NCBI RefSeq assembly: GCF_036588685.1
Contig: NC_086376.1
Span: forward strand, 25,767,930-25,831,929
Direction: 5' to 3'
DNA length: 64,000 bases
Origin: Mytilus trossulus
Taxonomy: Eukaryota; Mollusca; Bivalvia; Mytilida; Mytilidae
Shown: positions 49,501-59,598 of the stretch, piece after piece
How the letters are laid out: each line of letters begins with the position of its first letter
How positions within the stretch are numbered: position 1 is the stretch's first letter
Notes under the pieces: model-generated
Told to the model about the DNA's origin: nothing
The model's database searches: none
What the model saw: only the letters and a program-made list of their open reading frames with translations
Program-made: the position numbers and the translations under genes

Positions 49501-51981
49501 AAGACCCAAAAAGTTATAAAAAATATTTTTTTATACAAAACGCTTTTGAAATATATGCATGTATAGTAATGCTTACGTTTTATATGCCCAAGACATTTAT
49601 CGAATGTATAAAAACATGTAGGTGAGAGGTTTAGCTATAAACTAGGTTTATTCCAGGCATAGATTACCTTAGCCATATTTTGCACAACTTTTTGGAATTT
49701 TGGATCCTCATTGCTCTTCAATTTTGTACTTGTTTGGCTTTATAAATATTTCGATTAAAGCGTCACTGATGAGTCTTATGTAGACGAAACGCGCGTCTGG
49801 CGTACTCAATTATAATCCTGGTACTTTTGATAACTATTCAAACCACTGGGTCGATGCCACTGCTGGTGGACGTTTCGTCCCCGAGGGTATCTCCAGCCCA
49901 GTAGTCAACATTTCGGTGATGATATGAATATCAAGCATGTGGTCATTTTTATAAATTTCCTGTTTACAAAACTTTTAACTTTTCGAAAAACTAAGGATTT
50001 TCTTATTCAAGGCATAGATTACGGGGCGCCGAATGGGACTCTTGTGGTTTTGTACTCAAAATTCAATTTTGTACGGACAAAAGTGACTTTTGTTCAACAA
50101 AAATGAGTTCAGTTTAACAAAATTTGTATCATACTACAAATTTGAAATTTTGTCATACAAAATTATCTATCAGCGGACAAAAGTCACTTTTGTCATGACA
50201 AAATTCATTTTTGTTACACAGACTTGACTTTTGTTACCTAATTTGAAAATGGAGCGACAAAAGTCAATTTTGTATTTAAATTAGTTTAGTTTGGTTTCTG
50301 TGAACTAATTTGCATACAAAATCGACTTTTGTTACACAAAATTGACTTTTGTTACACAAAAATTACTTTTGTTACACAAAATAGACTTTTGTTACACAAA
50401 ATTGACTTTTGTTACACAAAATTGACTTTTGTTACACAAAATTGACTTTTGTGAGACAAAATTGACAAAATTGACTTTTGTCTCAACAAAATTGACAAAA
50501 TTGAATTTTGTCTCAACAAAATTAACAAAATTGAATTTTGTCTCAACAAAATTGATTTTTGTCTCACGAAAGTCAATTTTGTCTCACAAAAGTCAATTTT
50601 GTCTCATAAAAGTCAATTTTGTTGTTACAAAATTGAATTTTGTCATCACAAAAATGAATTTTGTCGTCACAAAATTGACTTTTGTCTCAACAAAATTGAC
50701 AAAATTGACTTTTGTCTCAACAAAATTAACAAAATTGACTTTTGTCTCAACAAAATTTACAAAATTGAATTTTGTCTCAACAAAAATGACAAAATTGAAT
50801 TTTGTCTCACAAAAGTCAATTTTGTCTCACAAAAGTCAATTTTGTCTCACAAAAGTCAATTTTGTCTCACAAAAGTCAATTTTGTCTCACAAAAGTCAAT
50901 TTTGTCTCACAAAAGTCAATTTTGTCTCACAAAAGTTAATTTTGTTTCACAAAAGTCAATTTTGTCTCACAAAATTGAATCTTACCGTACACAATTGACT
51001 TTTGTGATTTAATTTCCATATCAGGTAACAAAAGTCAATTTTGTATGCAAATATGTTTATGTTTGCATACCTTTAAGACAAAATTGACTTTTGTCATGAC
51101 AAATATGAATTTTGTCTACAAAAATGAATTTTGTCATGACAAAAATGAATTTTGTCTACACAAATGAATTTTGTCATCACAAAATTGAAGTTCTCACAAA
51201 ACAAGTCTGTAGCACATAGTTTTGTAAGACAAAAATGATTTTGTTATGACAGAATTGAATTTTGTACAAAACCACAAGAGTCCCATTCGGCGCCCCGTAT
51301 AGATTACCTTAGTCATATTTGGCACACATTTTGGGAATTTTGGATCCTCAATGCTCTTCAACTTTGTACTAGTTTGGCTTTATAAATATTCAATTTGAGC
51401 GTCACTGATGAGTCTAATGTAGACGAAACGCGCGTCTGGCGTACTCAATTATAATCCTGGTACTTTTGATAACTATTTAATCTATCATTTTCTACTTTAG
51501 AAAATGCCTGTATAGTCAGATTTTGCCATTTGATTAGGGACTTTCCGTTTTGAATTTTTCTCGGAGTTCAGTATTTTTGTGATTTTACTTTATACTGAGA
51601 TTATACTGAGAAGTTGAATAAGAAGGCGTACATACTTATCAAGTTTATATTTTGATATGAGAATCTATATATGTTGATATGATAAAAAAAAAAAAAAACA
51701 TGTTTAATTTGAGTTCTAGTTATGAATATAACTTTTAATTGTTCTTTTTCACGTTTATCATTTTTATTTCAGGAATAAGCACATGTGTAAGTCCTGAATC
51801 CAGAGTAAACAAGAAAAGAGTGGTTTATCCAAGTGAACCCCACATAAGTACAGGATCAACCATAGCTACATTCCTTTCTCAGAGTGACATAGCATCATCA
51901 TATATGCCTAGTCTGGCTTCGATTCCAGAGTATCATGGCCGAGGTGGTCGTGGTCGTGGCCGTGGAGGGCGAAGATATTAG
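40548..51981 (+). CDS. SHFL: Shiftless homologue (SHFL/C19orf66/RyDEN), zinc-ribbon antiviral-type protein
   Basis: Seven exons in phase: 40548-40586, 41408-41525, 42084-42124 (41 bp), 44369-44503, 47250-47350, 48565-48905, 51773-51981; 327 residues, stop TAG. The core matches vertebrate SHFL: FACESCDHAWWRKVP, then VSECRKCKKKYDPVP, WGLATYHCECGNEF, APCFECERSVYPTRIGPFGR, a Cys/His cluster (CCDAPDCTGHDPVHIH) and YPSEPHISTGSTIATFLSQ. Vertebrate SHFL binds RNA and ribosome-associated complexes, restricts many RNA viruses and inhibits -1 ribosomal frameshifting. The exon 4/5 junction (KE|VSEC) falls inside the best-conserved stretch, which confirms the donor at 44503. One zinc knuckle is shortened to C-x-C (YHCECG). 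The C-terminus is an RGG-type tail (GRGGRGRGRGGRRY), unlike the acidic vertebrate end. Large introns hold a reverse transcriptase (intron 4) and a palindromic repeat element (intron 6). Confidence 0.9.
42590..42665. repeat. Short tandem duplication in Shiftless intron 3
   Basis: Two copies of a unit around TGGATAAACAGATGACGTTA followed by GACTAAT/AACTAAT, about 32 bp each. Intronic, no exon sequence. Confidence 0.7.
43060..43920 (-). repeat. Dispersed repeats in Shiftless intron 3
   Basis: 43060-43300 is a minus copy of the GGCATGCCACA repeat (see 12590). 43800-43915 holds GTGCCAAAGAGACAACAACC CGACC...AGCAGACAAC, a mussel-type dispersed repeat of which an inverted copy lies at 34880-34960. 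Around 43470-43500 and 44110-44190 the phrase GCGCGCA..AATGTAAT/TTGCGCGCAT recurs, marking the ends of a sequence block of about 0.7 kb. Confidence 0.55.
44504..45700 (+). mobile_element. Penelope-like reverse-transcriptase element, 5'-truncated, in frame with Shiftless exon 4
   Basis: From the exon 4 donor onwards an open frame encodes a reverse transcriptase: LPCLYWIPKLHK, TFDFSTLYTTIPH (motif A), GGIPMGTSCAPLLADLF (motif B), FRYIDDVLS (motif C), TVLDIYLES, YDKRDDFNFEIMNFP. This arrangement fits the Penelope-like group or a near relative; no GIY-YIG endonuclease is seen. The frame stops at TAA 45467-45469, where the family usually continues, and the same frame goes on with YGINISQLIRYSRACSSY to a TAG near 45579 and a final TAG near 45698, so two nonsense mutations inactivate it. 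No N-terminal part is present. The only ATG for the long frame lies in Shiftless exon 4, in the same phase, so unspliced RNA would read from Shiftless into the reverse transcriptase. Confidence 0.78.
45701..46630 (+). repeat. 3' tail of the reverse-transcriptase element with imperfect tandem units
   Basis: After the last stop, 45820-46130 holds about four imperfect units with CATACTTTGAACGACAAAAT TATTT-like text (45845, 45905, 46005, 46107). Then comes GCTGTACCCCTATTTTTGAC, TGTTTTGTTCATTCATCGTT, GATGCGACTGTCATATAAGT and the AACCAGGTTCAATCCACC repeat (46425-46630). The same order follows the second reverse-transcriptase copy (53520-54035), so the dispersed repeat is probably the 3' end of this element. 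Confidence 0.55.
46980..47215. repeat. Imperfect tandem duplication in Shiftless intron 4
   Basis: TTATTTGCCTTGAATTCATA...AAAATGATTGAG...CAAGGTGAACAATTCAGGCTC recurs as TTATTTACCTTGAATTTATT...AAAATGATTGAG...CAAGGTGAGCGTTTCAGACTC. It ends about 35 bases before exon 5. Confidence 0.6.
48925..49030 (-). repeat. tRNA-derived SINE fragment (A-box half)
   Basis: On the minus strand GCCTAGGTGGTCGAGTGGTC TAGCGCG resembles the 5' half of a Leu/Ser-type tRNA with its A box. It is followed by a TTGTTAAGACGAATTATATA tail that matches the tail of the fragment at 58075-58262. The anticodon arm and B box are missing here, so it is not a functional tRNA. Confidence 0.5.
49640..50029 (+). repeat. GACGAAACGCG-family copies interrupted by the palindromic element
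   Basis: 49640-49845 is a plus copy of the GACGAAACGCG family (GATCCTCATTGCTCTTCA, GATGAGTCTTATGTAGACGA). After a CCAGCCCAGTAGTCAACATT stretch a second copy begins (CAAGGCATAGATTA, ending 50029) and is continued at 51297 after the insertion. Confidence 0.7.
50030..51297. mobile_element. Palindromic tandem-repeat element with perfect terminal inverted repeats
   Basis: Starts CGGGGCGCCGAATGGGACTC TTGTGGTTTTGTAC and ends with the exact inverted copy (GTACAAAACCACAAGAGTCC CATTCGGCGCCCCG). It sits inside a GACGAAACGCG-family repeat; the flanks are CATAGATTA (50021-50029) and TATAGATTA (51298-51306), a 9 bp target duplication with one mismatch, as in Mutator-like elements. The interior is almost only short units: ACAAAATTGACTTTTGTTAC (20 bp) on the left, a 30 bp ACAAAATTGACAAAATTGAC variant in the middle, and ACAAAAGTCAATTTTGTCTC on the right, which is the inverted form. 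Long reading frames here are products of the repeats. No transposase. Confidence 0.8.
51298..51600 (+). repeat. Dispersed repeats before Shiftless exon 7
   Basis: 51298-51480 is the rest of the GACGAAACGCG-family copy split by the palindromic element. 51475-51600 is a shortened copy of the AACCAGGTTTAATCC repeat (ATCATTTTCTACTTTAGAAA, ATGCCTGTATAGTCAG, GGAGTTCAGTATTTTTGTGA). Confidence 0.7.
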
Positions 51982-52158
51982 TTAGTTGTTTCATTTGTTT
52001 TATGACAGTCAACTAATATTCTTAACTTTAAATACGATTCAGCATTTGATTAATAATTTAATTCAGCATTTCGTTATATATTATATTTTTCCCATTTACG
52101 TGGTTTATTGTGTTTATCCACCAGTTAATGAATGAACTCAAATTGATATAAATATTCA

Positions 52159-52164
52159 ATAAAT
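52159..52164 (+). promoter_or_regulatory. Polyadenylation signal of the Shiftless homologue
   Basis: AATAAATAAAAA begins about 178 bases after the stop codon, in an AT-rich 3' untranslated stretch. Confidence 0.5.
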
Positions 52165-52559
52165 AAAAAATGTTCATTTTGTTTGTCTGGGTTTTTTTTT
52201 TTCATATTATTACAATTTCAACTTGTGTTGTCGGTGGATTCATGGTTTATTCGTGTTTTCACGAGATCAAAACTTTTTTTTTGCCAGTTTAATTTGCGCA
52301 TTAATATTCTTATAGTGTCTGCCAGTATAGTTAGCAGCTTATTCAATATCAGTTATAAGTCTTGTTTTATCGTGTTTCAAGATGTCAGGACACTTTTGTC
52401 CACCAAGGCATTGTTCGCCAGATAATGTTAAGATGTCATGGATTTGCCCATCAATGTATTTCGAGTTGTACTACATAAAGGGAATATATAGTTCCGAAAG
52501 GTTCAACTAAGCCTCTGTTGTCACCCCTATTTGTGACATTTTTACCTATTTGTGTCTGT

Positions 52560-54035
52560 TAGTTTTGTTCACACATCGTTGTCAATATAATTGAATTTGA
52601 TGCGTCTTTCATACAAGTGAGAGGTTTATCTAGCTTAAAAACCAGGTTTTATCCACCATTTTCTACAGTTGTTATCCATTCTTTTGATGTGTTCGAGTTT
52701 CTGTTTTTGCCACTTGATAAGGGACTTTCCGAATTTTCCTCGGAGTTCATTATTTTGTGATTTCACTTTCCATATTGTCCACCAGTTCATACTATCATAC
52801 TCCAATGCTTTTTAAGCTGATAGTTAATGTTGAAGTGTCATCAAGGTTACTTGAATACGGAAAATATTTCGGCGAATTGCTTCCTGCAAGCAAGCATAAA
52901 AAAGTAAAGTTCTTCTAAATAAGGACACATTTAAGAATTTCTTTAAAAAAAAAAGAGTGTATGTACATAAGTTTTATAACGAAAACTATCCATTTAGTTA
53001 TAAAAAAACATATACATCATTAGTTTTTAATTTGAGGTTTCATATGACTTTAATTTCGTTTTCAGATAAATTGATGATGTTCTAATTCAAACTTTTCAGA
53101 TTTATTTCCTCAGAACTAGAAATTAAAGAAACAAAACACGACTTCCTTTGCCTTTATTTTAGACTTATACCTCGAATTTGACATTAGTGGTGATCTCAGT
53201 ACCAAAATTAATGAACAAACGAGACGATTTTAATTTTGAAATCATCAATTTCCCCCCACCTTGGTAGCAATATACCAACTACACCTTCATATGGGATACA
53301 TATTTCTACAACTCTTTCTGTATCTAGAGCTTGCTACCCAGACTTTTTTAAATTTGCCAATGGCTGAACAGAAAGTTGATGAACTAGGGTTATATTAAAA
53401 GAAGGTGCTTTTTCAAAATGATTGGAAGATATCTTGTTAATAACTATTCCGTATCACCTTTACATATGATACATGATAATTTTTTAGTATAAATTCTAGG
53501 AACTAACATTGTTTGTTATCATAATAATGTGTTACTGTAGTGTTCTTTTATTTTTCTTTGTAAATAAGTAATACCTCGGTACTAATGCATCCAACCTATG
53601 TGTTGTTGTGCTTTGGTAATTTTTTGTATTCTTGTCTTTCAATTTTACTTTGTCTATATGCCTTTTTGTTTTGTTGTTGACATATTTGTTGGATTTTATA
53701 TGTATAAAGATTATAACACATTGCACAATGGTGGAGGCTGTACCCTTATTTTTGAATTTTTACCTATTATATCTGTTTGTTTTATTCACACATTGCTGTC
53801 GATATTTAAAAACCTTATGCCGATTTCATACACAAGAATGGCTTAGCTAACTATAAAACTGGTTAAATCCACCATTTTCTACGTTCTGAAATGGCCGTTC
53901 CAAGTCAGGAATATGAAAGTTGTTTTCCATTCTTGTCATGTGTTTGAGCTTTTCTTTTTTGCCATTTGATAAAAGACTTTTCTGATTTGAAATTTCCTTG
54001 GAGTTCGGTATTTTTGTTATTTTTATTTTTATTTT
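52560..54035 (+). mobile_element. Second decayed copy of the reverse-transcriptase element with 3' repeat tails
   Basis: 53080-53500 matches the 3' half of the element at 44504: GATGATGTTCTAATTCAAAC, CAGAACTAGAAATTAAAGA, TTAGACTTATACCTCGAATT, ACGAGACGATTTTAATTTTG, GAAAGTTGATGAACTAGGGT, with several indels that break the frame. 53520-53845 is its 3' tail and 53845-54035 the AACCAGGTT repeat; another copy of that repeat lies just upstream (52600-52770). Not coding. Confidence 0.7.
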
Positions 54036-54399
54036 TAAGTACATACAAATTACATTTTTTTCTCTTGCAACACAGTAATACACAGTCGACTTTTCTACCC
54101 TAAATGCTAGTATCACCATTCCAAACTTAAAGACACATTTGATTAATTAAGCTGATACATAACACTACAGGGAGATAACTCTGTAACAATCAGCATTTAA
54201 CTAACAAACATACAGGAGTTTCTTATAAAGATTGAAAAGAAGCTACCATTACTCTATAACTTTCGAGTTTAATTATATAGATTATGTCGTATTGGCAATC
54301 ACACAACATCTCTTCATTTAACAAGCTTCCCCTTTTCACAATATTAATCCTTAAATAACAAGTATAAACAGCTTTATTGAAATGGGACATAGAACAAGA

Positions 54400-55250
54400 A
54401 TCATAAAACCAGTTGCTCCGCAGGGCGCAGCTTTATACGACCCTAGAGGTCGAACCCGGAACAGTTGGGGAAAGTATGGACACAACATTCAAGCCCCTAA
54501 TTCCTAAACTGTTGGGACCAAAACTTACAAAATCAATCCCAATACTCCTTTTATGGCCATAAACCTTGTGTTAAAATTTCATAGATTTCTATTTACTTAA
54601 ACTAAAGTTATAGTGCGAAAACCAAAAGTATTCGGACCACAAAGACGACGCCAACGTGATACCAATATACAACCAAAAAATTAAATTTTTTGCCGTCGTA
54701 TAAAAATATGTATACATGTTTATATTTGGCATATCAAAGAACCCCAAGAAATCAATTTTGTTGAAATCAAACAAATTTTAATTTTGGAATCCAATTTCGA
54801 CCAACTTGAGAACTGAGCACATAATCAAAAATCTAAGTACATGTTTAGATTAAGCATATCAGAGAACCCCAAGAATTCAATTTTTTTTAAAGTTTAATTT
54901 TGGACCCTTTGGACCTTAATGTAGATCAATTTGAAAACAGACCAAAAATTAAGAATCTACATACACAGTTAGATTCGGCATATCAAAGAACCCCAATCAT
55001 TATTTTTTTACTGAAATTAAACAAAGTTTAATTTTGGACCCTTTAAGCCCCTAATTCCTAAACTGTTTGGACCAAAACTTCCAAAATCAATCTCAACCTT
55101 CCTTTTATGGTCATAACCCTTGCCTTTAAATTTCTATATTTTTATTTACTTATACTAAAGTTATAGTGCAAAAACCAATGTTTTTTTGGACAACGACGAC
55201 GCCAACGTCATACCAATATACAACCTTTCTTTTGCGGTGGTATAAAAACC
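54400..55250 (+). repeat. Composite dispersed repeat with tandem internal units
   Basis: Begins GCTCCGCAGGGCGCAGCTTT ATACGACC and GAACCCGGAACAGTTGGGG. A block CCCCTAATTCCTAAACTGTT...GACGACGCCAACGTGATACC occurs twice (54490-54680 and 55030-55225). Between them are three imperfect units of about 115-130 bp, each with GGCATATCAAAGAACCCCAA and AGTTTAATTTTGGACC. Both blocks end near GTCGTATAAAAA or GGTGGTATAAAAA. A mussel-type non-autonomous element; no coding capacity. Confidence 0.65.
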
Positions 55251-55650
55251 AAACTGCAATAGTAGTAGATATAGATAATAGAAAAATGCCCTTACAGTCA
55301 TACTAAAATGCAGTCACTTAAAGACTTCAAATAAGTAGCATTATCTAGCTGCAATTTTTTTCAATCACATGAGTGATATCTTTGAACTGATTTTCCTAGC
55401 TTTAAACTTTGCAAAATAAGCAAAATACATTTCAGCAATTCTCTCTTTTATTCACATTTTACTATGCATGTTAAAAAAGTACATTAGAAATGTGTACAAA
55501 CTGTCAAAGATTTGTCAATAAGGTAGTATGGATGACTTTTGCCATCTTGGAAAGAAAACAAGTCTTGATTATGAATAAAGTTAGCAAAACATGATGCAGG
55601 AAAGATAGTGTCCTCCAAATATGTTATTGCAAAAAAGATTCAAGTACTGT

Positions 55651-55863
55651 AAATACTGTAAATTCAGAAATTAATGCGAGGTTTTTATTATTGCGAAAAT
55701 TGCGACTGGGTTGTAAACGCAATAATTTAAACTCGCATTTTGAAATATTTAAGATGAATTTAACAGAATTTATCTCAAAATCGTAAAAATTAAAATCGCA
55801 TTTAAGTCTTAAATGACAAAATCGCAATAATAAATGCAAGCAATAATTTCTGAATTTACAGTA
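55651..55863. mobile_element. MITE, ACTGTAAATTCAGAAAT termini, copy 1
   Basis: Inverted ends ACTGTAAATTCAGAAATTAA and TAATTTCTGAATTTACAGT flank about 210 bases with several internal GCGATTTT/AAATCGC motifs that also pair. A TA is present at both outer ends. Two further copies: 61357-61556 and 62085-62222 (decayed). Confidence 0.8.
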
Positions 55864-58070
55864 AATGATTTCAATTTGAATTTAATACAAAACTGATAAA
55901 AAAAATGTCATGAATTCTAGTAAATTTGATATTAATAATGTGCAAAATCTGACAATGGCATCATCATCAATTGTTTGTCTGCCTGGTTCTGCCTGGAGTA
56001 TTTGATTAAGGAACATACTTAACAGTTTAAAAAAAAACTAAATCTAATGAATGCCAGGTCAAGAATTTATAAACAAGCAATTTTAACAGGCAAAATACCT
56101 ACACCACTGAATACAGTACCATAAATATTCAAGGAAAACAAAACAATGAAGTATAAAACTGAAAATTTATTTAATGCCCTTTTTATTCATTATTGCTCTT
56201 GTAACAGCTTTTGATTTTCATGTATTATTTTAATTCCTCTTTAATCACTAAATGTGCAAAACTTGGGCAACATATCAAACTTTTAAAATGACCTGTAAAT
56301 ACTGAATGTACAATGCATCTGTATTTTGTTATACAAGATTAATGTTGAACTTTTACCCCTAGAGATCAGCACCAAATGAGAAGTAATGAATGGGACTAAT
56401 TGTATAAAATATAAATGCAGTTGTAGTAGTTTACTCCAGTTAATGGTAAAGTTCCAACCTGTTTAAATATTGGTATGATTGATAACACACTAATAACTGA
56501 AGTTAAATTTACATGAAAGTGTTCAATTATTCACTTCAAACCATCAAGATTTTCAAAACAATTAGCCAATAAAGATCAATAAAATAATTTTGATATAAGC
56601 CTACAAAACTGAAAAATAACTAAAAAATGCTGAAAAAATCTACAAACTACATTATGTACAAAACTACAAAATGATGGCAAAGTATGGGACTTAATTTGGC
56701 ACTTGCATAGCACTGGTACTAGTTTTAACATAATAAAATATACATGAACATAATAAACATAGAGGTAGAATAATGGCTGTGTCTAGCACAGCATGATATG
56801 GCTGCAACAATTATACAAGATGAACTTTTTTTTGCATGTTCCATAACAATTAAAAAGAACATTTTAGATATTGATGAAAGAGGAAAAACATATTCTAACC
56901 GATAAATATGAATATCAATTATTACTAAGTAAATGAATCAGTGAATTATAATACATTTTGTCATCAATGCATATAAACATACATGTGACAACATGCTTAG
57001 CTAATTATCTATAAGGGATTAAACAAAAGATTAAATAATCAAAAACATGGCAGCAGTTTACCCTTTTAAAATTGTTTGGCAAAACATAATATCTGGAAGC
57101 ACCTGTTAAAAGTAAACAATGTATTAGAGATCATATTTGCATGTATCTTTATGATAAATACTGATTGCACAAATTATAATGCCATTATTCAAACTGTTCT
57201 GTTTGTGTAAAATGTAGATAGAAATGAGATTGGGAATGTGAATGTCAATGTATGAATTGTAATATAATTGAATAACAAAAATCTTCATAATCTTTTCAAC
57301 TAGGTTTTTGCAACATGCTTCAAAGATTTCAGTATTATTCTACAGTTAATAACTGTGCAAAAAAGTCTATAATTGCAATTGAAATATTCATTTTTGATTT
57401 GGATTTTAAACTTTTTATTGGAGCAGACACTGATGTTTATATATAGGAAATACTCATCTGATAAACCAAATTTATCATGTTGGCTTCTTAAATTCATTTG
57501 ACCCATATCTTAATCGTTTTAGATGAATATCTGATATCTTTTCCTTTTAATATATAACAATTCCAACAGTTAGGTTAAAATGAATAAAAAAAATCTAGAT
57601 TTTGTTCCTTTGATAAATACATAAACGTAATATCAGTGATGGGTTTTTTTTAAAAGTATTATTTGAACTTTTATGACAATATCATCACCTTCATACCAGA
57701 TTTTACAAAAATAAAATTGAATATTCAACATGAAAACATTTTAAACCCTTAAAATTAAAGATATACTGAATTGGTCATAGAAATAATATTAAAAAAAATC
57801 ATCATTTAAACAGTATATTTACAGGTAAAGACATATTTTGATAATTATCATTAATATCTAACTAAAACTGAGACTCAATGTCACTAACTACTACACACAC
57901 ATGATAATGTACTTACAAAACAATTATTCTTCTTCCGTTAACACCCATATACCAAAACCACTGATAATAATCATACTAATAAATAACAAAAAATAGTAAA
58001 GTGCAATACCACACGACAGAGCCGAGGGCTGGTTTAATAACAACCATTAAATGATATTTATTGTATACAA
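55864..58070. other. AT-rich spacer, possibly 3' untranslated sequence
   Basis: No exon or repeat that I recognise. It lies downstream of the minus-strand gene ending at 59599, so part of it could be a long 3' untranslated region, but I found nothing that proves it. Confidence 0.4.
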
Positions 58071-58074
58071 ATTT

Positions 58075-58262
58075 CGAATAAGTACGAAAAGTCATCATTT
58101 ATATAGATATATATACAACTCGTCTAAACATCAACCAAATTATATCTGTAAATTTGCTTCCGCAAATTCTTGTTCTTCCCTCGCCGGGATACGAACCTAT
58201 GCTACTGAGATATCGTGACACCAAATCGCCTGCACTCTAGCCTTCCCGCTAGATATATATAT
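58075..58262 (-). repeat. tRNA-derived SINE (B-box half) with adjoining (AT)n
   Basis: On the minus strand CTAGCGGGAAGGCTAGAGTG, then AGGTTCGTATCCCGGCGAGG (a B box close to GGTTCGANTCC), then AAATTTGCGGAAGCAAATTT and GTTTAGACGAGTTGTATATA. Inferred to be one family with the A-box fragment at 48925-49030. The head is cut off by an (AT)n run at 58256-58277. Confidence 0.55.
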
Positions 58263-59598
58263 ATATATATATATATGTATTAGTATTTCAATACACACAA
58301 ACATTTGTAAACAATCGATCTCTTAATGCATGATACAAACTAATATCAAATAGCATGGATGTAAAAATTAACGTGACCTATCGAGTAGACCCTGTCGTGC
58401 CGAATGATTTAACCGCCAAATCACACAAACCACTTAACCTAAACGCCACCTATATGGGCAGACAATTCAGAAGAAAATAATTTCATTCTAATTCATACAA
58501 TCAACCGACTGAAATTATATATACTATCCCTACATAAGTTATTTACATTCACAAATTAATGTATATTTTTGGTAATTTTAAATTTAACTTTGAACCCTTG
58601 GAATCAACGAAAAAATACTGATATATTTTTCTCCCCTTTATATTGAACCTCAGAAACTAAAATCAAACAAATATACGAGTTTAATCAATACCATCAAGTT
58701 ACCTCTACCATTAATGTTATAGTGAAGTAAAGAATTTTTTTATTTACTTTAATTTTGCCTATAAAATTAAAGAAAAATTATTTAAGCATTTTTTTGCTCC
58801 CACAATTTACATGCTCAATGTATTTTCAAATTATTTCAATGTACTTTTTTCAATAGAAATTACTAACATTTGACTAACCATTTTTACCCACTGATCTAAT
58901 ATAGCACATATATTTGAATAGTATAAACCATATTTATACATTTCCCTGCATTTCACTATATGATAACACTACACGTCTACATATTATGGTAATACATAAC
59001 GTATTTAAACACTGCACTAATACATAACATTTTACTATTTGCTAATTACACTACATATTTACACACTTTTCTTATACACTACATTACACTAAATGTTTAT
59101 CGCCCTAAATATTTACACACTTCCCTAATACACTACATTACACTAAATGCTAATTACCCTACATATTTACACACTGAGCCGATATATTACATATTTACAC
59201 ACGTCCCTAATACAATTCAATACACTACCCTAAATGTTAAATACACACTACTAAATATTTACACATCAGTTGTTACATTACATATTACAAAGTCATGAAC
59301 ACAAGTAAATTGTTTGGCAAATGATTATAATGTATGGTACAGCTCAACTTGACAAAATATGCCAAAACAATGAAATATTGGCAATACAATGGACACCATA
59401 GCCCACCATAAAATGCATTATTGATGATATTGTAAAATGTTCTAAAAAAATATTTAGCACAGTTCATATGACCTAAGGTAACATTTTTTTCAAATTTACC
59501 TATAAGATCAGTGAAATATTTAAGAGAGGTTAATAATACTGTTGATATAGGAGGAATGTCTTTCACATTCTGTGTTAACTGGTCTTCTCCTGTTTGGT
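58263..59598. other. AT-rich spacer with short ACACTACATTA-type repeats
   Basis: 58960-59290 repeats loosely the phrases ATTTACACACTT, CCTAATACACTACATTACAC and TAAATGTTA, as a degenerate tandem array with no fixed period. No gene seen. Confidence 0.5.

Noticed and set aside
50330-50980. CRISPR-like array of regular short repeats
   Set aside because: The units are contiguous and palindromic with no unique spacers, and the context is a eukaryotic genome with introns.
50429-51012. Reading frames of 189 and 137 codons rich in KLTFVSTKL or SHKSQFCLT repeats
   Set aside because: They run through the tandem 20-30 bp units of the palindromic element; no coding signal besides the repeat.
58165-58245. 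tRNA gene
   Set aside because: Only a B box is present; the 5' half is missing and the flanks match a SINE.
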